64,000 nt of DNA from Deltaproteobacteria bacterium. GTDB taxonomy: Bacteria; Desulfobacterota; Desulfuromonadia; Desulfuromonadales; BM103. Position numbers and translations under genes: made by a program. Under the pieces are notes generated by a model. The model ran no database searches. It was given only the letters and a program-made list of their open reading frames with translations, and was not told where the DNA came from. Positions 46,747 to 57,924 of the stretch are shown one piece after another. Numbering within the stretch: the stretch's first letter is position 1; each line of letters opens with the position of its first letter. Location: assembly GCA_024636215.1 (NCBI GenBank), contig JAGXHL010000027.1, positions 1 to 64,000 on the forward strand, read 5' to 3'.

Positions 46747-46905
46747 TTCTCTTGTTTTTATATGACCGGGCCACTTTTGCCATCCCTGGCAATTGAGCGG
46801 TTCGGTTTTGCTTTTTGCCCTTTACCTCTCGTGGCCACACAGGTATAAAGACCGATACATTTGCCGCGAATCGAACAGAGTTTGTTTACAGGAGAATCAA
46901 AGGAA

Positions 46906-48573
46906 ATGACTGAGAAACGCAGTAATGCAATTACCCAGGGTTTTGAACGTACGCCTCACCGCGCATTGTTGAAGGGGACAGGTGTTCCACAAAACCAGAT
47001 GGACAAACCTTTTATCGGAATTGCCTCATCCTTTACGGATCTGATCCCCGGTCACACCGGGATGCGTGATCTTGAGCGCTTTATTGAGAAAGGGGTTCAT
47101 ACCGGGGGTGGTCATTCTTTTATTTTTGGTATTCCGGGTGTTTGTGACGGTATTGCCATGGGCCACCGCGGCATGCACTACTCATTGCCGACCCGTGAAC
47201 TGATCGCCGATATGGTTGAGTCGGTCGCCGAAGCGCATCGCCTCGATGGTCTGGTTCTGCTGACCAACTGCGACAAAATTACTCCGGGTATGCTTATGGC
47301 TGCAGCGCGCCTGGATATCCCCTGTCTGGTTGTGACCGCCGGGCCGATGATGACCGGTTCTGGTCGGGAGGGGCGTAAATTCTCTTTCGTCACCGATACC
47401 TTTGAAGCCATGGGCCAGTACAAGGCGGGTGTTATGGACGAGCAGGAGTTGATGGCCTGTGAAGATAAAGCCTGTCCGACCGCCGGTTCATGCCAAGGGC
47501 TCTTTACTGCCAACACCATGGCGATCCTTACCGAAACACTCGGCATGAGTCTGGTGGGCTGTGGGACCGCTCTTGCGGTGTCCTCTTTGAAGCGACGCAT
47601 TGCTTTTGCCAGTGGCGAACGCATCGTCGAGCTGGTTCGTCAACAGATTACCCCACGCCAGATCATGACCCGGGAGGCCTTCGAAAATGCCATTCGGGTC
47701 GACCTGGCTCTTGGTGGTTCCAGTAATACCGTGCTGCATCTCTTGTCGATTGCCCGTGAAGCTGGCGTTGATCTACCCCTGGAAGAATTTGATCGCCTGG
47801 GTCGCGAAACGCCGCAACTGGCATCGATGAACCCTGGTGGCAAACATTTCATGGAAGATCTGGACACCGCAGGCGGTGTCCCCGGTGTCCTCTATCAGTT
47901 AGGTGACCGGATCAATGACAATCCGACTCTGACCGGTCCGACCGTCAAGGAGATCGTGGCGAGCGTTGCCGCCGTCGATGAAGACGTCATTCACTCCGTC
48001 GCTAAGCCGGTGCGGGCCGAGGGTGGTCTCGCCATCCTCTTCGGTAATCTGGCGCCACTTGGTTCTGTTGTCAAGCAGTCCGGCGTTTCCGAGAAGATGA
48101 TGAATTTCGAAGGCCGGGCCCGTTGTTTTGATTCGGAAGAAGCGGCCATGGCCGCCCTGATGGGTGGACAGGTGGTCGCCGGCGACCTGGTAGTGATTCG
48201 TTACGAGGGGCCCAAAGGCGGCCCTGGTATGAGGGAGATGCTTGCCCCGACTGCGACCTTGATGGGTCTCGGCCTGGGCGACAGTGTCGCCCTGATCACA
48301 GATGGCCGCTTCTCCGGCGGTACGCGAGGCCCCTGTGTCGGGCATATCTCTCCCGAAGCTGCGGAGGGTGGACCGATCGCCCTGGTTGAAGATGGTGATC
48401 TGATCCGGCTGGATATCCCGAATCGCACGTTGGAGCTTGTGGTTGACGATGCCGAACTTGCTCAGCGCAAGGCGACCTGGAAAGCTCCTGAAGCCAAGAT
48501 CAAGACGGGTTGGCTGGCTCGCTATGCCAAGGTTGTGACCTCGGCTAACACCGGCGCCGTCTGTGAGGCATAG
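46906..48573 (+). CDS. ilvD: Dihydroxy-acid dehydratase
   Basis: IlvD dehydrates dihydroxyisovalerate and dihydroxymethylvalerate with an iron-sulfur cluster in valine, leucine and isoleucine synthesis. The ATG at 46906 gives 555 residues; the typical N-terminus [17 protein letters not shown] starts there. Cluster cysteines are in [20 protein letters not shown], and there is a third near the N-terminal third. A longer frame from a TTG at 46861 is less likely. It begins the ilv group and is separated from ilvB by 77 bp. Confidence 0.96.
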   Translation: MTEKRSNAITQGFERTPHRALLKGTGVPQNQMDKPFIGIASSFTDLIPGHTGMRDLERFIEKGVHTGGGHSFIFGIPGVCDGIAMGHRGMHYSLPTRELIADMVESVAEAHRLDGLVLLTNCDKITPGMLMAAARLDIPCLVVTAGPMMTGSGREGRKFSFVTDTFEAMGQYKAGVMDEQELMACEDKACPTAGSCQGLFTANTMAILTETLGMSLVGCGTALAVSSLKRRIAFASGERIVELVRQQITPRQIMTREAFENAIRVDLALGGSSNTVLHLLSIAREAGVDLPLEEFDRLGRETPQLASMNPGGKHFMEDLDTAGGVPGVLYQLGDRINDNPTLTGPTVKEIVASVAAVDEDVIHSVAKPVRAEGGLAILFGNLAPLGSVVKQSGVSEKMMNFEGRARCFDSEEAAMAALMGGQVVAGDLVVIRYEGPKGGPGMREMLAPTATLMGLGLGDSVALITDGRFSGGTRGPCVGHISPEAAEGGPIALVEDGDLIRLDIPNRTLELVVDDAELAQRKATWKAPEAKIKTGWLARYAKVVTSANTGAVCEA

Positions 48574-48650
48574 GGGAAAGTAAGATTGAATCCGGAATTC
48601 AAAATTCATAATTCGAATCGCCCCGGCGGTTCGTCTGAGGAGTCTGTAAA

Positions 48651-50348
48651 GTGAAATTGACTGGTTCGAAAATTCTTCTGGAGAGCCTGATTCAGGAAGG
48701 CGTTGATACCATCTTTGGTTATCCAGGTGGTACGGTCATTAATATTTATGATGACCTGATGGGGTCTACTATCAAGCACATCCTGACACGCCATGAACAG
48801 GCTGCCGTACATGCCGCCGACGGTTACGCGCGTGCGACCGGCAAGGTCGGTGTCGCCATCGCAACCAGCGGTCCCGGTGCCACCAATACGATTACCGGAA
48901 TCGCAAACGCCTACATGGATTCGATCCCGATGGTGGTGATTACCGGGCAGGTCCCGACCGGCCTGATTGGCAATGATGCCTTTCAGGAGGCCGACCTCGT
49001 CGGTATTACCCGACCGATTACCAAGCATAATTACCTGGTTAAGGACATCAACGACCTGGCCCGCATCATCAAGCAGGCTTTCTATATCGCTCGCACCGGA
49101 CGTCCCGGTCCGGTTGTCGTTGATTTGCCCAAAGACATCCAGATGGCTTCTGCAAAATTTGAGTATCCCGACAAGGTTGAGCTGCGTGGCTACAAACCGA
49201 CCTTCAGCGGCAATGTGCGCATGGTCGAAAAAGCTGTCAGGATGATGCTTTCCGCCAAAAAGCCAGTCCTCTATGTAGGCGGCGGAGCCACCCTGACTGA
49301 TGCCCACGCCGAGTTGCTGGAGCTGGCGGAGACGCTGCAGGCTCCGGTCACAACGACCCTGATGGGGATGGCCAGTTTTCCGACCTGTCATCCTCTCTCT
49401 CTGGGCATGCTCGGCATGCACGGCACTTATTACGCGAACATGGCCGTTACCAACTCAGACCTTTTGATCGCGCTCGGGGCACGTTTTGATGACCGGGTTA
49501 CCGGCAAGATCGATACCTTTGCACCGCACGCCAAAATCATTCATGTCGACGTTGATCCGACCTCTATCAAGAAAAATGTTCGCGTCGACCTGCCGATCGT
49601 CGGCGATTTGCGCGATGTTCTGAAGAAGATGAACAAAGCCCTCGTTGAGGTGAAGGATGACGTGGCCAGAGCGAACCAGGCGCACCAGCCCTGGCTTGAG
49701 GAAATCTCTGTCTGGCGAAACGAACATCCGATGTCTTACAAGCCATCCAAGACTGAGATCAAACCGCAGTTTGTTATTGAGAAGCTGCGTGAGCTGTCTA
49801 ATGACGACGCCATAGTCACAACAGAGGTCGGCCAGCACCAAATGTGGACGGCGCAGTTCTTTAAGTTCACCCAGCCACGCACCTTCCTGACTTCGGGTGG
49901 CCTTGGCACTATGGGCTACGGTCTTCCGGCCGCTCTCGGCGCCCAGGCGGCGTTCCCCAAACGACAGGTGATCGATATCTCCGGCGACGGCTCCTTCCAG
50001 ATGAACTCACAGGAACTTGCGACGCTGGTCCAATATCGATTGCCTGTGAAAATTGCGATTCTCAACAACAACTTCCTCGGCATGGTGCGTCAATGGCAGC
50101 AGCTGTTTTTCGACAAGCGCTACAGTCAGACCTGTATGGAGTTGCCCATCGATTTCACCAAGCTTGCAGAAGCTTATGGTGCGACGGGACTGAAAGCAAC
50201 CAGACCGGAAGAGGTTGAGGAGATCATCAAAAAGGCCTTCGCTACTCCGGGACCGGTGATTATGGAGTTCAAGGTGTCTCGTGAGGAAAACGTTATGCCG
50301 ATGGTGCCTGCGGGTGCCGGGCTCAATGAAATGGTTCTGGCGTCCTGA
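48651..50348 (+). CDS. ilvB: Acetolactate synthase large subunit
   Basis: AHAS catalyses acetolactate formation from pyruvate with thiamine diphosphate and FAD. The 565-residue subunit starts at a GTG with a TGAGGAG site, has the catalytic Glu in [15 protein letters not shown] (about residue 48), the FAD and pyruvate domains, and the ThDP/Mg motif [12 protein letters not shown]. The regulatory subunit follows after 37 bp. Length and motifs fit the biosynthetic, not the catabolic, enzyme. Confidence 0.97.
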   Translation: MKLTGSKILLESLIQEGVDTIFGYPGGTVINIYDDLMGSTIKHILTRHEQAAVHAADGYARATGKVGVAIATSGPGATNTITGIANAYMDSIPMVVITGQVPTGLIGNDAFQEADLVGITRPITKHNYLVKDINDLARIIKQAFYIARTGRPGPVVVDLPKDIQMASAKFEYPDKVELRGYKPTFSGNVRMVEKAVRMMLSAKKPVLYVGGGATLTDAHAELLELAETLQAPVTTTLMGMASFPTCHPLSLGMLGMHGTYYANMAVTNSDLLIALGARFDDRVTGKIDTFAPHAKIIHVDVDPTSIKKNVRVDLPIVGDLRDVLKKMNKALVEVKDDVARANQAHQPWLEEISVWRNEHPMSYKPSKTEIKPQFVIEKLRELSNDDAIVTTEVGQHQMWTAQFFKFTQPRTFLTSGGLGTMGYGLPAALGAQAAFPKRQVIDISGDGSFQMNSQELATLVQYRLPVKIAILNNNFLGMVRQWQQLFFDKRYSQTCMELPIDFTKLAEAYGATGLKATRPEEVEEIIKKAFATPGPVIMEFKVSREENVMPMVPAGAGLNEMVLAS

Positions 50349-50385
50349 GGGCGCCGGTTGCCAATAGAAGGAGAGGACAAAAGTC

Positions 50386-50880
50386 ATGAGACATACCATA
50401 TCCGTCGTGGTGGAGAATGAATTCGGCGTGTTGACACGTATCGCCGGTCTCTTTTCAGGCCGAGGCTTCAATATTGAGAGTTTATCGGTTGCGCCCACGC
50501 TCGATCCGACCCTTTCGCGCATGACCATCGTCACCAGCGGTGATGACAGGATTATCGAACAGGTCAACAAGCAACTCAATAAACTGATTGATACGATCAA
50601 GGTTATTGATTTTACCAATGAGGCTTTCATCGAGCGGGAGATGGCTTTGATCAAGGTCAATGCCGAAGATTCCACGCGTGCCGAGATCTTGCGCATCTGC
50701 GATATCTTCAGAGGCAAGGTGGTTGATGTGACCCCGAAGTGTTACACTGTTGAAGTGACCGGTTCACCCGTCAAGGTAAATGCCATTATCGACCTGCTGC
50801 GTCCCATGGGGATCAAGGAGCTGGTTCGATCCGGTCCGGTCGTCCTCGGTCGCGGCCCGAAAGGCTGGAAGGGTAACTGA
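50386..50880 (+). CDS. ilvN: Acetolactate synthase small (regulatory) subunit
   Basis: The 164-residue regulatory subunit binds valine and activates IlvB. It has an N-terminal ACT domain (about 1-75, HTISVVVENEFGVLTRIAGLF) and a second, ACT-like C-terminal domain. The length fits the IlvH/N class. It ends 160 bp before ilvC. Confidence 0.96.
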   Translation: MRHTISVVVENEFGVLTRIAGLFSGRGFNIESLSVAPTLDPTLSRMTIVTSGDDRIIEQVNKQLNKLIDTIKVIDFTNEAFIEREMALIKVNAEDSTRAEILRICDIFRGKVVDVTPKCYTVEVTGSPVKVNAIIDLLRPMGIKELVRSGPVVLGRGPKGWKGN

Positions 50881-51036
50881 TCGGTACGGAGATTATGCAA
50901 CCACGGCGGTCCTTGTCAGGATAAATCACTGGAATGGCCCGCTCTGTTGTGTTATATACTCGACCCTTTAAACAAGACACTCGCCCGATTGGCGGGACGA
51001 ACTTTAGAAGCTAAAATTTTCTCGGGAGGAGAATAG

Positions 51037-52050
<1,014 letters not shown>

Positions 52051-52061
52051 TTTTATCTCTG

Positions 52062-52088
52062 ACGGCGGGAGTGACATGCTCCCGCCGT
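52062..52088 (+). terminator. Hairpin after ilvC
   Basis: A 10-bp GC-rich stem ACGGCGGGAG / CTCCCGCCGT with a 7-base loop. The T-run is short and interrupted, so readthrough into psd is likely. Confidence 0.5.
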
Positions 52089-52114
52089 AACCTTTCAGAC
52101 AGGCGAAACAGCCC

Positions 52115-52762
52115 ATGAAAAATCAACATCAGCCAATTGCCTTAGAAGGTTATCCTTTTATTGCCCTGTTTGCCTTCTTTGCGCTTTTTTTTGCAGCGGT
52201 CGATTGGAACTGCCTTGCCACCATCGGCCTCGCTCTGACCCTCTTTGCGCTCTATTTTTTCCGCAATCCCGAACGTTTTTCCGCTGCGGATGACAATGTC
52301 TTTGTCGCCCCCGCGGATGGCAAGATTATTTTCGTCGGTAAGGTTCCCGAGAATCGTTATTTGGGTGGTGAAGAGGTGACCAAGGTCAGTATTTTCATGA
52401 ACGTGTTTAACGTTCATATCAATCGTGTACCGATCAACTGTAAAGTCATCGACCAGTTTTACAACCAGGGGCGCTTCTTCAACGCATCTCTGGACAAGGC
52501 CAGCCTTGAAAATGAGCAGTCGGGTCTGTTGCTCGAAACGGAGTCCGGTCTGAAAATTGTTTGCGTGCAGATCGCCGGATTGGTTGCGAGGAGGATCGTT
52601 TCATATCCCGAGAATGGCGATTTTCTGGAACGTGGCCGCCGCTACGGTTTGATCCGTTTCGGATCCAGGGTCGATCTGTATTTTCCCGAAGGTGTAGAGG
52701 TTTCTGCAAAGCTCGGCGATAAAGCTGTTGGCGGTGAAAGTGTCTTGGGAATTTTGAAATGA
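52115..52762 (+). CDS. psd: Phosphatidylserine decarboxylase (short proenzyme form)
   Basis: Psd decarboxylates phosphatidylserine to phosphatidylethanolamine. The 215-residue short form has two N-terminal helices (about 15-50), the motif FMNVFNVHINRVPI and the self-cleavage site RFGSRVD near residue 187, where the Ser becomes the pyruvoyl cofactor. The longer LGST-type form of E. coli is different. pssA overlaps by four bases, so enzyme and substrate-maker are co-translated. Confidence 0.94.
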   Translation: MKNQHQPIALEGYPFIALFAFFALFFAAVDWNCLATIGLALTLFALYFFRNPERFSAADDNVFVAPADGKIIFVGKVPENRYLGGEEVTKVSIFMNVFNVHINRVPINCKVIDQFYNQGRFFNASLDKASLENEQSGLLLETESGLKIVCVQIAGLVARRIVSYPENGDFLERGRRYGLIRFGSRVDLYFPEGVEVSAKLGDKAVGGESVLGILK

Positions 52763-53574
52763 ACCGAGTCGGCGGTTCATATGATCGCCGGGAAAGCCTG
52801 AAACGCGGCGTTTACCTGTTGCCTAATCTGGTGACAACCGGCGGTCTCTTCGCAGGCTTCTACGGCATTGTCTCGACCATGAACGGCCGCTACGACCTGG
52901 CCGCATGGCTGATCCTGCTGTCAGCTGTTTTTGATACTCTGGATGGCAAAGTAGCACGTTTGACCGGAACCACCAGTCGCTTCGGCGTCGAATACGACTC
53001 TCTGGTCGATCTGGTCTCCTTTGGCGTTGCGCCCGGACTGCTCATGTACTCCTGGGCCCTGCAACCGTTTGGTAAATTCGGTTGGCTTGCGGCCTTTATC
53101 TATGTTGTCTGTGGTGCTTTGCGTCTGGCACGCTTCAATGTACAGGTCAACACGGTCGAATCACGCCGTTTCGTGGGTTTGCCTATTCCTGCGGCAGCAG
53201 GCATGGTCGCCTCATGCGTTCTGCTTTTCTATCATCTCGGCGGTTCGGGGACGATCAAGAAGGTATCGATTGTCCTGCTGATTTATGTTCTGGCCTATCT
53301 GATGGTGAGCAATCATAGCTATAATTCTTTCAAAGACCCTGAGTTGTTTAAGAGGCAACCGTTTGGTTTTCTGGTCCTGGCGATTATTTTTATTATTGTG
53401 ATTGTTGCACAACCCGAGATCATGCTTTTCGGTATTGCCTCTGTTTATGTCGCATCGGGACCTGCAACGGCAATCCTGAAGCATCTCCGGCGCAAGCCGC
53501 AAGAAGAGGCCAATGCCAGGGACGTCGAAACAACCGATGCAGACAGTGATAAACACAGTAACAAAGACTCTTAA
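52759..53574 (+). CDS. pssA: CDP-diacylglycerol-serine O-phosphatidyltransferase
   Basis: PssA makes phosphatidylserine from CDP-diacylglycerol and serine in the membrane. The 271-residue protein has the CDP-alcohol phosphotransferase motif DTLDGKVARLTGTTSRFGVEYDSLVD (Asp-x2-Asp-Gly ... Gly ... Asp-x3-Asp, starting near residue 57) and about seven helices, plus a charged C-terminal tail. Together with psd it gives phosphatidylethanolamine. It feeds on the product of cdsA 10 kb upstream. Confidence 0.95.
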   Translation: MNRVGGSYDRRESLKRGVYLLPNLVTTGGLFAGFYGIVSTMNGRYDLAAWLILLSAVFDTLDGKVARLTGTTSRFGVEYDSLVDLVSFGVAPGLLMYSWALQPFGKFGWLAAFIYVVCGALRLARFNVQVNTVESRRFVGLPIPAAAGMVASCVLLFYHLGGSGTIKKVSIVLLIYVLAYLMVSNHSYNSFKDPELFKRQPFGFLVLAIIFIIVIVAQPEIMLFGIASVYVASGPATAILKHLRRKPQEEANARDVETTDADSDKHSNKDS

Positions 53575-53597
53575 ACAGATAAATAGCATCTGATTTC

Positions 53598-53626
53598 TTG
53601 ACAATTTGTCAACTTTTTGATTTATT
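53598..53626 (+). promoter_or_regulatory. Promoter of the leuA T-box leader, with palindromic -35 region
   Basis: TTGACA (53598-53603), a 17-bp spacer and TTTATT (53621-53626). The -35 box is part of a perfect 15-bp palindrome (TTGACAATTTGTCAA, 53598-53612) that could be a protein site. The predicted start lies just before the T-box leader. Confidence 0.55.
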
Positions 53627-53644
53627 GACCTAACGTTTAACAAA

Positions 53645-53897
53645 TGCTTTGAAGAGGACGAGTAGGGTCTGACGCTGTTACAGAGAGCCGGTGGTGCTGT
53701 GAACCGGTACAGATAATGACCTGAACTGACCTTGGAGCTGCGGACGTCAAAAGGCTTTACAAATAAAAAGCCTGAGTAATTTCCGTCGTGAGCCTGCGTA
53801 AAGGGCTAATGAAGGGTCTTGTTGCGACGAGACCAAACAGGGTGGTACCGCGAAGCTCAGCTTTCGCCCCTGACCGGGGCGGGAGCTTTTTTATTTT
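53645..53897 (+). ncRNA. T-box riboswitch, leucine-type (CTG specifier), before leuA
   Basis: The leader has the ordered T-box landmarks: AGTA (53661-53664) of the specifier loop, AGAGAG (53682-53687) of the distal Stem I, GAA-CTG-ACC with specifier CTG at 53726-53728 (Leu), TTGGAG closing Stem I, and the T-box AGGGTGGTACCGCG (53839-53852). The TGGT bulge would pair with the ACCA end of a tRNA with discriminator A, as expected for tRNA-Leu. A terminator follows (stems AGCTC/GAGCT and CGCCCC/GGGGCG to 53887, then a T-run). Uncharged tRNA-Leu should allow readthrough into leuA. T-boxes are rare outside Firmicutes and Actinobacteria but are known in Deltaproteobacteria. Confidence 0.95.
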
Positions 53898-53969
53898 TTG
53901 CCTCAAACCTGCAGCCTTGTGCCACAAAAGCTCAGGGCAAACTTAAATTCTGTGAAAGGGGGTGGTTCT

Positions 53970-54089
53970 GTGGAATCCGACCTGAGTGACCTTGACCTTG
54001 TAGTAGAAGCGGAAAAGATAAGTGTTGGCGGGTTGATAGAACCTTCTTCGCTAAGCGATCAGACGAACATTCAGAGGAGTCAGTTATGA
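53970..54089 (+). CDS. Possible 39-codon ORF overlapping the leuA start
   Basis: A GTG with AAAGGGGG a few bases upstream opens a 39-codon frame ([20 protein letters not shown]...) that ends exactly at a four-base ATGA overlap with leuA. It contains six leucines. It is downstream of the T-box terminator. The frame may be spurious, but the overlap suggests translational coupling with leuA. Confidence 0.3.
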   Translation: MESDLSDLDLVVEAEKISVGGLIEPSSLSDQTNIQRSQL

Positions 54090-55624
54090 GCAAGAATCAA
54101 ACGATTAAAATTTTTGATACGACTTTACGTGATGGCGAGCAATCGCCTGGCGCAAGCATGAACATCGAAGAAAAACTGCGCATCGCCAGCCAACTGGAGA
54201 AGCTCAATGTCGATGTGATCGAAGCGGGCTTTCCGATTGCTTCCGATGGTGATTTCGAGGCGGTCAAGAAGATCGCCCAGACCATCAAGGGCCCTGAGAT
54301 CGCCGGTCTTTGCCGAGCCAACATCAAGGACATCGACCGTGCCTGGGAAGCCTTGAAATATGCCGGTGAACGTGGTCGTATCCATACTTTTATCGCGACG
54401 TCAGATATCCATATGGAGCGCAAACTGCAGATGGCACCTGCCAAAGTCCTCGAAACGGCTGTCAAAGCGGTTAAGCACGCGGTTTCTTACACCCCGAACG
54501 TCGAGTTCTCCTGCGAGGATGCGGTGCGGACCCGGTTGCCTTTTCTGGCCGAGATGGTTGAAGCCGTTATCGATGCGGGAGCGACAACGGTCAATATCCC
54601 TGACACGGTCGGCTATTCGATACCTTTTGAATACTTCAATATTATCAAGTATTTGAAGGATAACGTGCCGAATATTGACAAGGCTGTTATCTCTGTCCAT
54701 TGTCACAATGATCTCGGTTTGGCGGTGGCCAATTCCCTGGCCGCAATCCAGGCCGGTGCGGGGCAGGTGGAGTGTACCATCAACGGTATCGGTGAGCGTG
54801 CCGGGAACTGTTCTCTCGAAGAAGTTGTCATGGCTTTGCGTACGCGCAAGGATATCCTGCCCTATGAAAACAACATCAACACGGAACATATCTACGCGAC
54901 CAGCCGTTTGCTGTCGACGGTCACCGGTATAGCCGTTCAGCCCAACAAAGCCATTGTCGGTGCCAATGCTTTTGCGCACGAAGCCGGTATCCACCAGCAT
55001 GGTGTGTTGATGGACAAGCAAACCTACGAAATCATGACGCCTGAGTCAATCGGCCTCAATGCCAACAAGCTGGTGCTTGGCAAGCATTCGGGTCGGCACG
55101 CTTTTGTCGCTCGGCTTAACGAACTCGGCTACGATCTGCCCAAGGAAGATGTTGAGAAGGCCTTCGTTCGTTTCAAAGCCCTGGCCGACAAAAAGAAAGA
55201 AATCTTCGATGAGGACCTCGATGCCATCGTCGCCGATGAAATCATCCGGGTGGCCGAGGTTGTCAAGCTTGTTCAGATGAATGTCACCTCCGGCTCCTTT
55301 GCTGCGCCGACTGCAACCGTGGAACTCGAGGTCAAGGGCAAGTTGAAAAGAGCTGCCGTTATAGGAGATGGCCCGGTCGATGCGACTTTTAAGGCGATCA
55401 AAAAGTTGACCGGCATGAAACCCTACCTGGTCAATTATTCCGTTGGCTCAATAACCGGAGGCACTGACGCCCAGGGTGAGTGTACCGTGAGACTCGAGTA
55501 TGAAGGCCATGAAGTTTTGGGTCAGGGCTCACATTCTGACATCATTGTTGCCAGTGCCAAGGCCTACATCAACGCCCTCAATAAAGCCTTGGATGTTGCC
55601 CAGCGCACCCGTGTGGAAATTTAG
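54086..55624 (+). CDS. leuA: 2-isopropylmalate synthase
   Basis: LeuA condenses 2-ketoisovalerate and acetyl-CoA, the first step specific to leucine. The 512-residue protein has the metal and substrate motif [14 protein letters not shown] (11-24), [16 protein letters not shown] with the metal-binding His pair, and a C-terminal LeuA dimer domain (about 390-505) that carries leucine feedback inhibition in this family. The T-box upstream adds control by tRNA charging. A GAGGAG site precedes the ATG. Confidence 0.97.
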   Translation: MSKNQTIKIFDTTLRDGEQSPGASMNIEEKLRIASQLEKLNVDVIEAGFPIASDGDFEAVKKIAQTIKGPEIAGLCRANIKDIDRAWEALKYAGERGRIHTFIATSDIHMERKLQMAPAKVLETAVKAVKHAVSYTPNVEFSCEDAVRTRLPFLAEMVEAVIDAGATTVNIPDTVGYSIPFEYFNIIKYLKDNVPNIDKAVISVHCHNDLGLAVANSLAAIQAGAGQVECTINGIGERAGNCSLEEVVMALRTRKDILPYENNINTEHIYATSRLLSTVTGIAVQPNKAIVGANAFAHEAGIHQHGVLMDKQTYEIMTPESIGLNANKLVLGKHSGRHAFVARLNELGYDLPKEDVEKAFVRFKALADKKKEIFDEDLDAIVADEIIRVAEVVKLVQMNVTSGSFAAPTATVELEVKGKLKRAAVIGDGPVDATFKAIKKLTGMKPYLVNYSVGSITGGTDAQGECTVRLEYEGHEVLGQGSHSDIIVASAKAYINALNKALDVAQRTRVEI

Positions 55625-55696
55625 TGGCTGGAACTCCGGATCGCCACAGTGAAGCTTTCGTTGTCCTTCTCCGACGGCACCATCAGTCGGCGATTG

Positions 55697-55800
55697 GCAC
55701 CATTACACTTTGCACCATTACACTTTGCGCCATTACACTTTGCGCCATTACACTTTGCGCCATTACACTTTGCGCCATTACACTTTGCGCCATTACACTT
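55697..55800. repeat. 15-bp tandem repeat, seven copies
   Basis: The unit GCGCCATTACACTTT (first two copies GCACC...) occurs seven times from 55697, the last lacking one base. It lies between leuA and leuC. Reading frames through it on both strands give only repetitive peptides, so it is not coding. Confidence 0.97.
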
Positions 55801-55881
55801 AGGGAGTGCATCGAGAGATTTATGGACCATTTCTTCCGGTTCACGCGCTCCCCGTTCATGATTGAGTTTTGAGGAGTTATT

Positions 55882-57180
55882 ATGGGTCAGACTACAGCTG
55901 AAAAGATTTTTTCTGCACATCTGCGTGATGAGCCCTTTCCGGGGACCAAGGTCCTCGATCTGGATCGGGTGCTTTGTCACGAGATCACCACACCGGTTGC
56001 CATCGCCGATCTGGAGTGGCGGGGCAAGGACCGCGTTTACGACAACACCCGGATCAAGGCGGTTATCGATCATGTGACACCGGCCAAAGACAGCAAGACC
56101 GCCCTGCAGGCGAAAATACTGCGCGATTGGGCCCGTCGTCATGAAATCAAGGATTTCTTTGATGTGGGTCGTAATGGCGTTTGTCACGCGCTCTTTCCGG
56201 AAAAAGGTTATATCCGCCCGGGCTTCACCGCCATCATGGGGGATTCTCACACCTGCACCCACGGTGCTTTTGGCGCGTTTGCCGCCGGTGTCGGCACCAC
56301 TGACCTTGAAGTCGGCATTCTCAAGGGGGTGTGCGCTTTCCGTGAGCCGAAGACAATCCGTATCAACCTGACCGGTACTCTCCAGCAGGGAGTTTACGCC
56401 AAGGACGTGATCCTCTTTGTGATCGGCGAGTTGGGTGTCAACGGGGCGACTGACCGGGTTCTCGAGTTCCATGGCCCGGTTGTTGAAGCCATGAGTATGG
56501 ACGCCCGCATGACCCTCTGCAATATGGCTATTGAGGCCGGCGGCACCTGCGGAATCTGTCAGCCTGACAGGGTGACGGTTGATTACCTGTGGCCCTTTAT
56601 CGAGGGTGAGTTTGCCAGTAAGCAAGCCGCGCTTGAGGAGTACCGCCAGTGGTGTGCTGATGCTGACGCTGCGTATGACAAGGTCCTGGAATATGATGTC
56701 AGCGATTTGGTCCCGCAGGTGACTTTCGGATTCAAACCCGACTGCGTCAAGCCTGCCAGTGAAATGTCAGACACGAAGATTGACCAGGTTTATATCGGCA
56801 CCTGCACCAACGGTCGTATCGAGGATTTGCGTCAGGCGGCAGAGGTTTTAAAGGGCCTTAAGATCGCCGACTCCCTGCGTGGTATCGTTTCGCCGGCAAC
56901 GCCGAAAATCTTCCAGCAAGCACTGGACGAAGGGTTGATCAAGATCTTTATGGAGGCCGGTTTTTGTGTGACCAACCCGACCTGCGGTGCCTGTCTCGGC
57001 ATGAGTAATGGTGTCCTGGCGGAGGGCGAAGCCTGTGCTTCGACCAGTAATCGGAACTTTAATGGCCGGATGGGTAAAGGGGGGACCGTTCACCTCATGA
57101 GCCCGGCCACGGCGGCGGCGACTGCCCTCACCGGCGTGATTACCGACGCACGCTCGCTGCAGGGGCACCTGCCGGGGTGA
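55882..57180 (+). CDS. leuC: 3-isopropylmalate dehydratase large subunit
   Basis: LeuC with LeuD isomerises 2- to 3-isopropylmalate using a 4Fe-4S cluster. The 432-residue subunit has the HTCTHGAFGAFAAGVG motif, and the cluster cysteines in CTNGRIEDLR (about 303) and NPTCGACLGMSNG (about 363-375). The length and motifs are of the shorter, archaeal/homoaconitase-like class. A TTGAGGAG site precedes the ATG. The 15-bp repeat separates it from leuA. Confidence 0.96.
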   Translation: MGQTTAEKIFSAHLRDEPFPGTKVLDLDRVLCHEITTPVAIADLEWRGKDRVYDNTRIKAVIDHVTPAKDSKTALQAKILRDWARRHEIKDFFDVGRNGVCHALFPEKGYIRPGFTAIMGDSHTCTHGAFGAFAAGVGTTDLEVGILKGVCAFREPKTIRINLTGTLQQGVYAKDVILFVIGELGVNGATDRVLEFHGPVVEAMSMDARMTLCNMAIEAGGTCGICQPDRVTVDYLWPFIEGEFASKQAALEEYRQWCADADAAYDKVLEYDVSDLVPQVTFGFKPDCVKPASEMSDTKIDQVYIGTCTNGRIEDLRQAAEVLKGLKIADSLRGIVSPATPKIFQQALDEGLIKIFMEAGFCVTNPTCGACLGMSNGVLAEGEACASTSNRNFNGRMGKGGTVHLMSPATAAATALTGVITDARSLQGHLPG

Positions 57181-57266
57181 CATGCCGTTGAAATTTTCTT
57201 CTGCTTCAATCTGCTTCAGCCTGTTCTGATCGACAGGGAGTTTATTCTCGATAAGGGAGTCATAAA

Positions 57267-57803
57267 ATGAAAAAAACATTCGGCGGTCCGGCTATCGTCC
57301 TCGACCGTTCTGATATCAACACGGATGAAATTATCCCGGCCAAGTACCTGACCGAGGTGACCAAAGAGGCCCTCAAGCCCTATTGCCTGGAGGATCTTAA
57401 ACTCGAAGGCTTTGATGCCAAGGGTGAGGTCCTGAAAAATGCCCGGGTCGTTGTCACTCGCGAAAATTTTGGCTGTGGCTCATCACGCGAGCATGCACCC
57501 TGGGTTTTTGAGGTCAACGATATCCACACGGTCATTGCCGAGAGCTACGCAAGAATTTTTCGTCAGAATATGTTTAATTGCGGCATGCTGGCCATTGAAC
57601 TGCCGAAGGCTGACATCGATGAGTTGATCGCTCTTGGGACGCATGCAAGTGGTCCGGTTGATATCCAGGTGCAGCTGCAGGAGCAGAAAGTTGTTGCCCG
57701 CTCCAGTGGTCAGGAAAAATCCTTTGCTTTTGAAATCAGCCCGTTTGACAAAGCCCTGGTTGAGGCCGGTGGCTGGGTCGAGTACGCTGACGCACGTTAC
57801 TGA
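57267..57803 (+). CDS. leuD: 3-isopropylmalate dehydratase small subunit
   Basis: The 178-residue swivel-domain partner of LeuC. It has the motifs NTDEIIPAKYL (about 17-27) and GCGSSREHAPW (about 70-80), which close over the substrate. It starts 86 bp after leuC. leuB, the next enzyme, is not adjacent. Confidence 0.96.
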   Translation: MKKTFGGPAIVLDRSDINTDEIIPAKYLTEVTKEALKPYCLEDLKLEGFDAKGEVLKNARVVVTRENFGCGSSREHAPWVFEVNDIHTVIAESYARIFRQNMFNCGMLAIELPKADIDELIALGTHASGPVDIQVQLQEQKVVARSSGQEKSFAFEISPFDKALVEAGGWVEYADARY

Positions 57804-57924
57804 TATTTGAAAAAAACGGCAGGGCGTCGCAATCCAATGATTACGCCGCTGCATTACACTCGCTTGGTTTAGGTGATGCGCACAATCCGTTCAGCCTTCA
57901 GCAAGGAATACCGGGTCGCATTAT

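Noticed and set aside
55697..55800. Possible CRISPR array
   Set aside because: The 15-bp units are contiguous with no unique spacers, and no cas genes are present. The same holds for the repeats at 1-114 and 11897.
55621..56625. Long minus-strand frame with repeated AKCNG peptide
   Set aside because: It reads through the 15-bp repeat and then antisense to leuC. The peptide is repetitive and unlike any protein.
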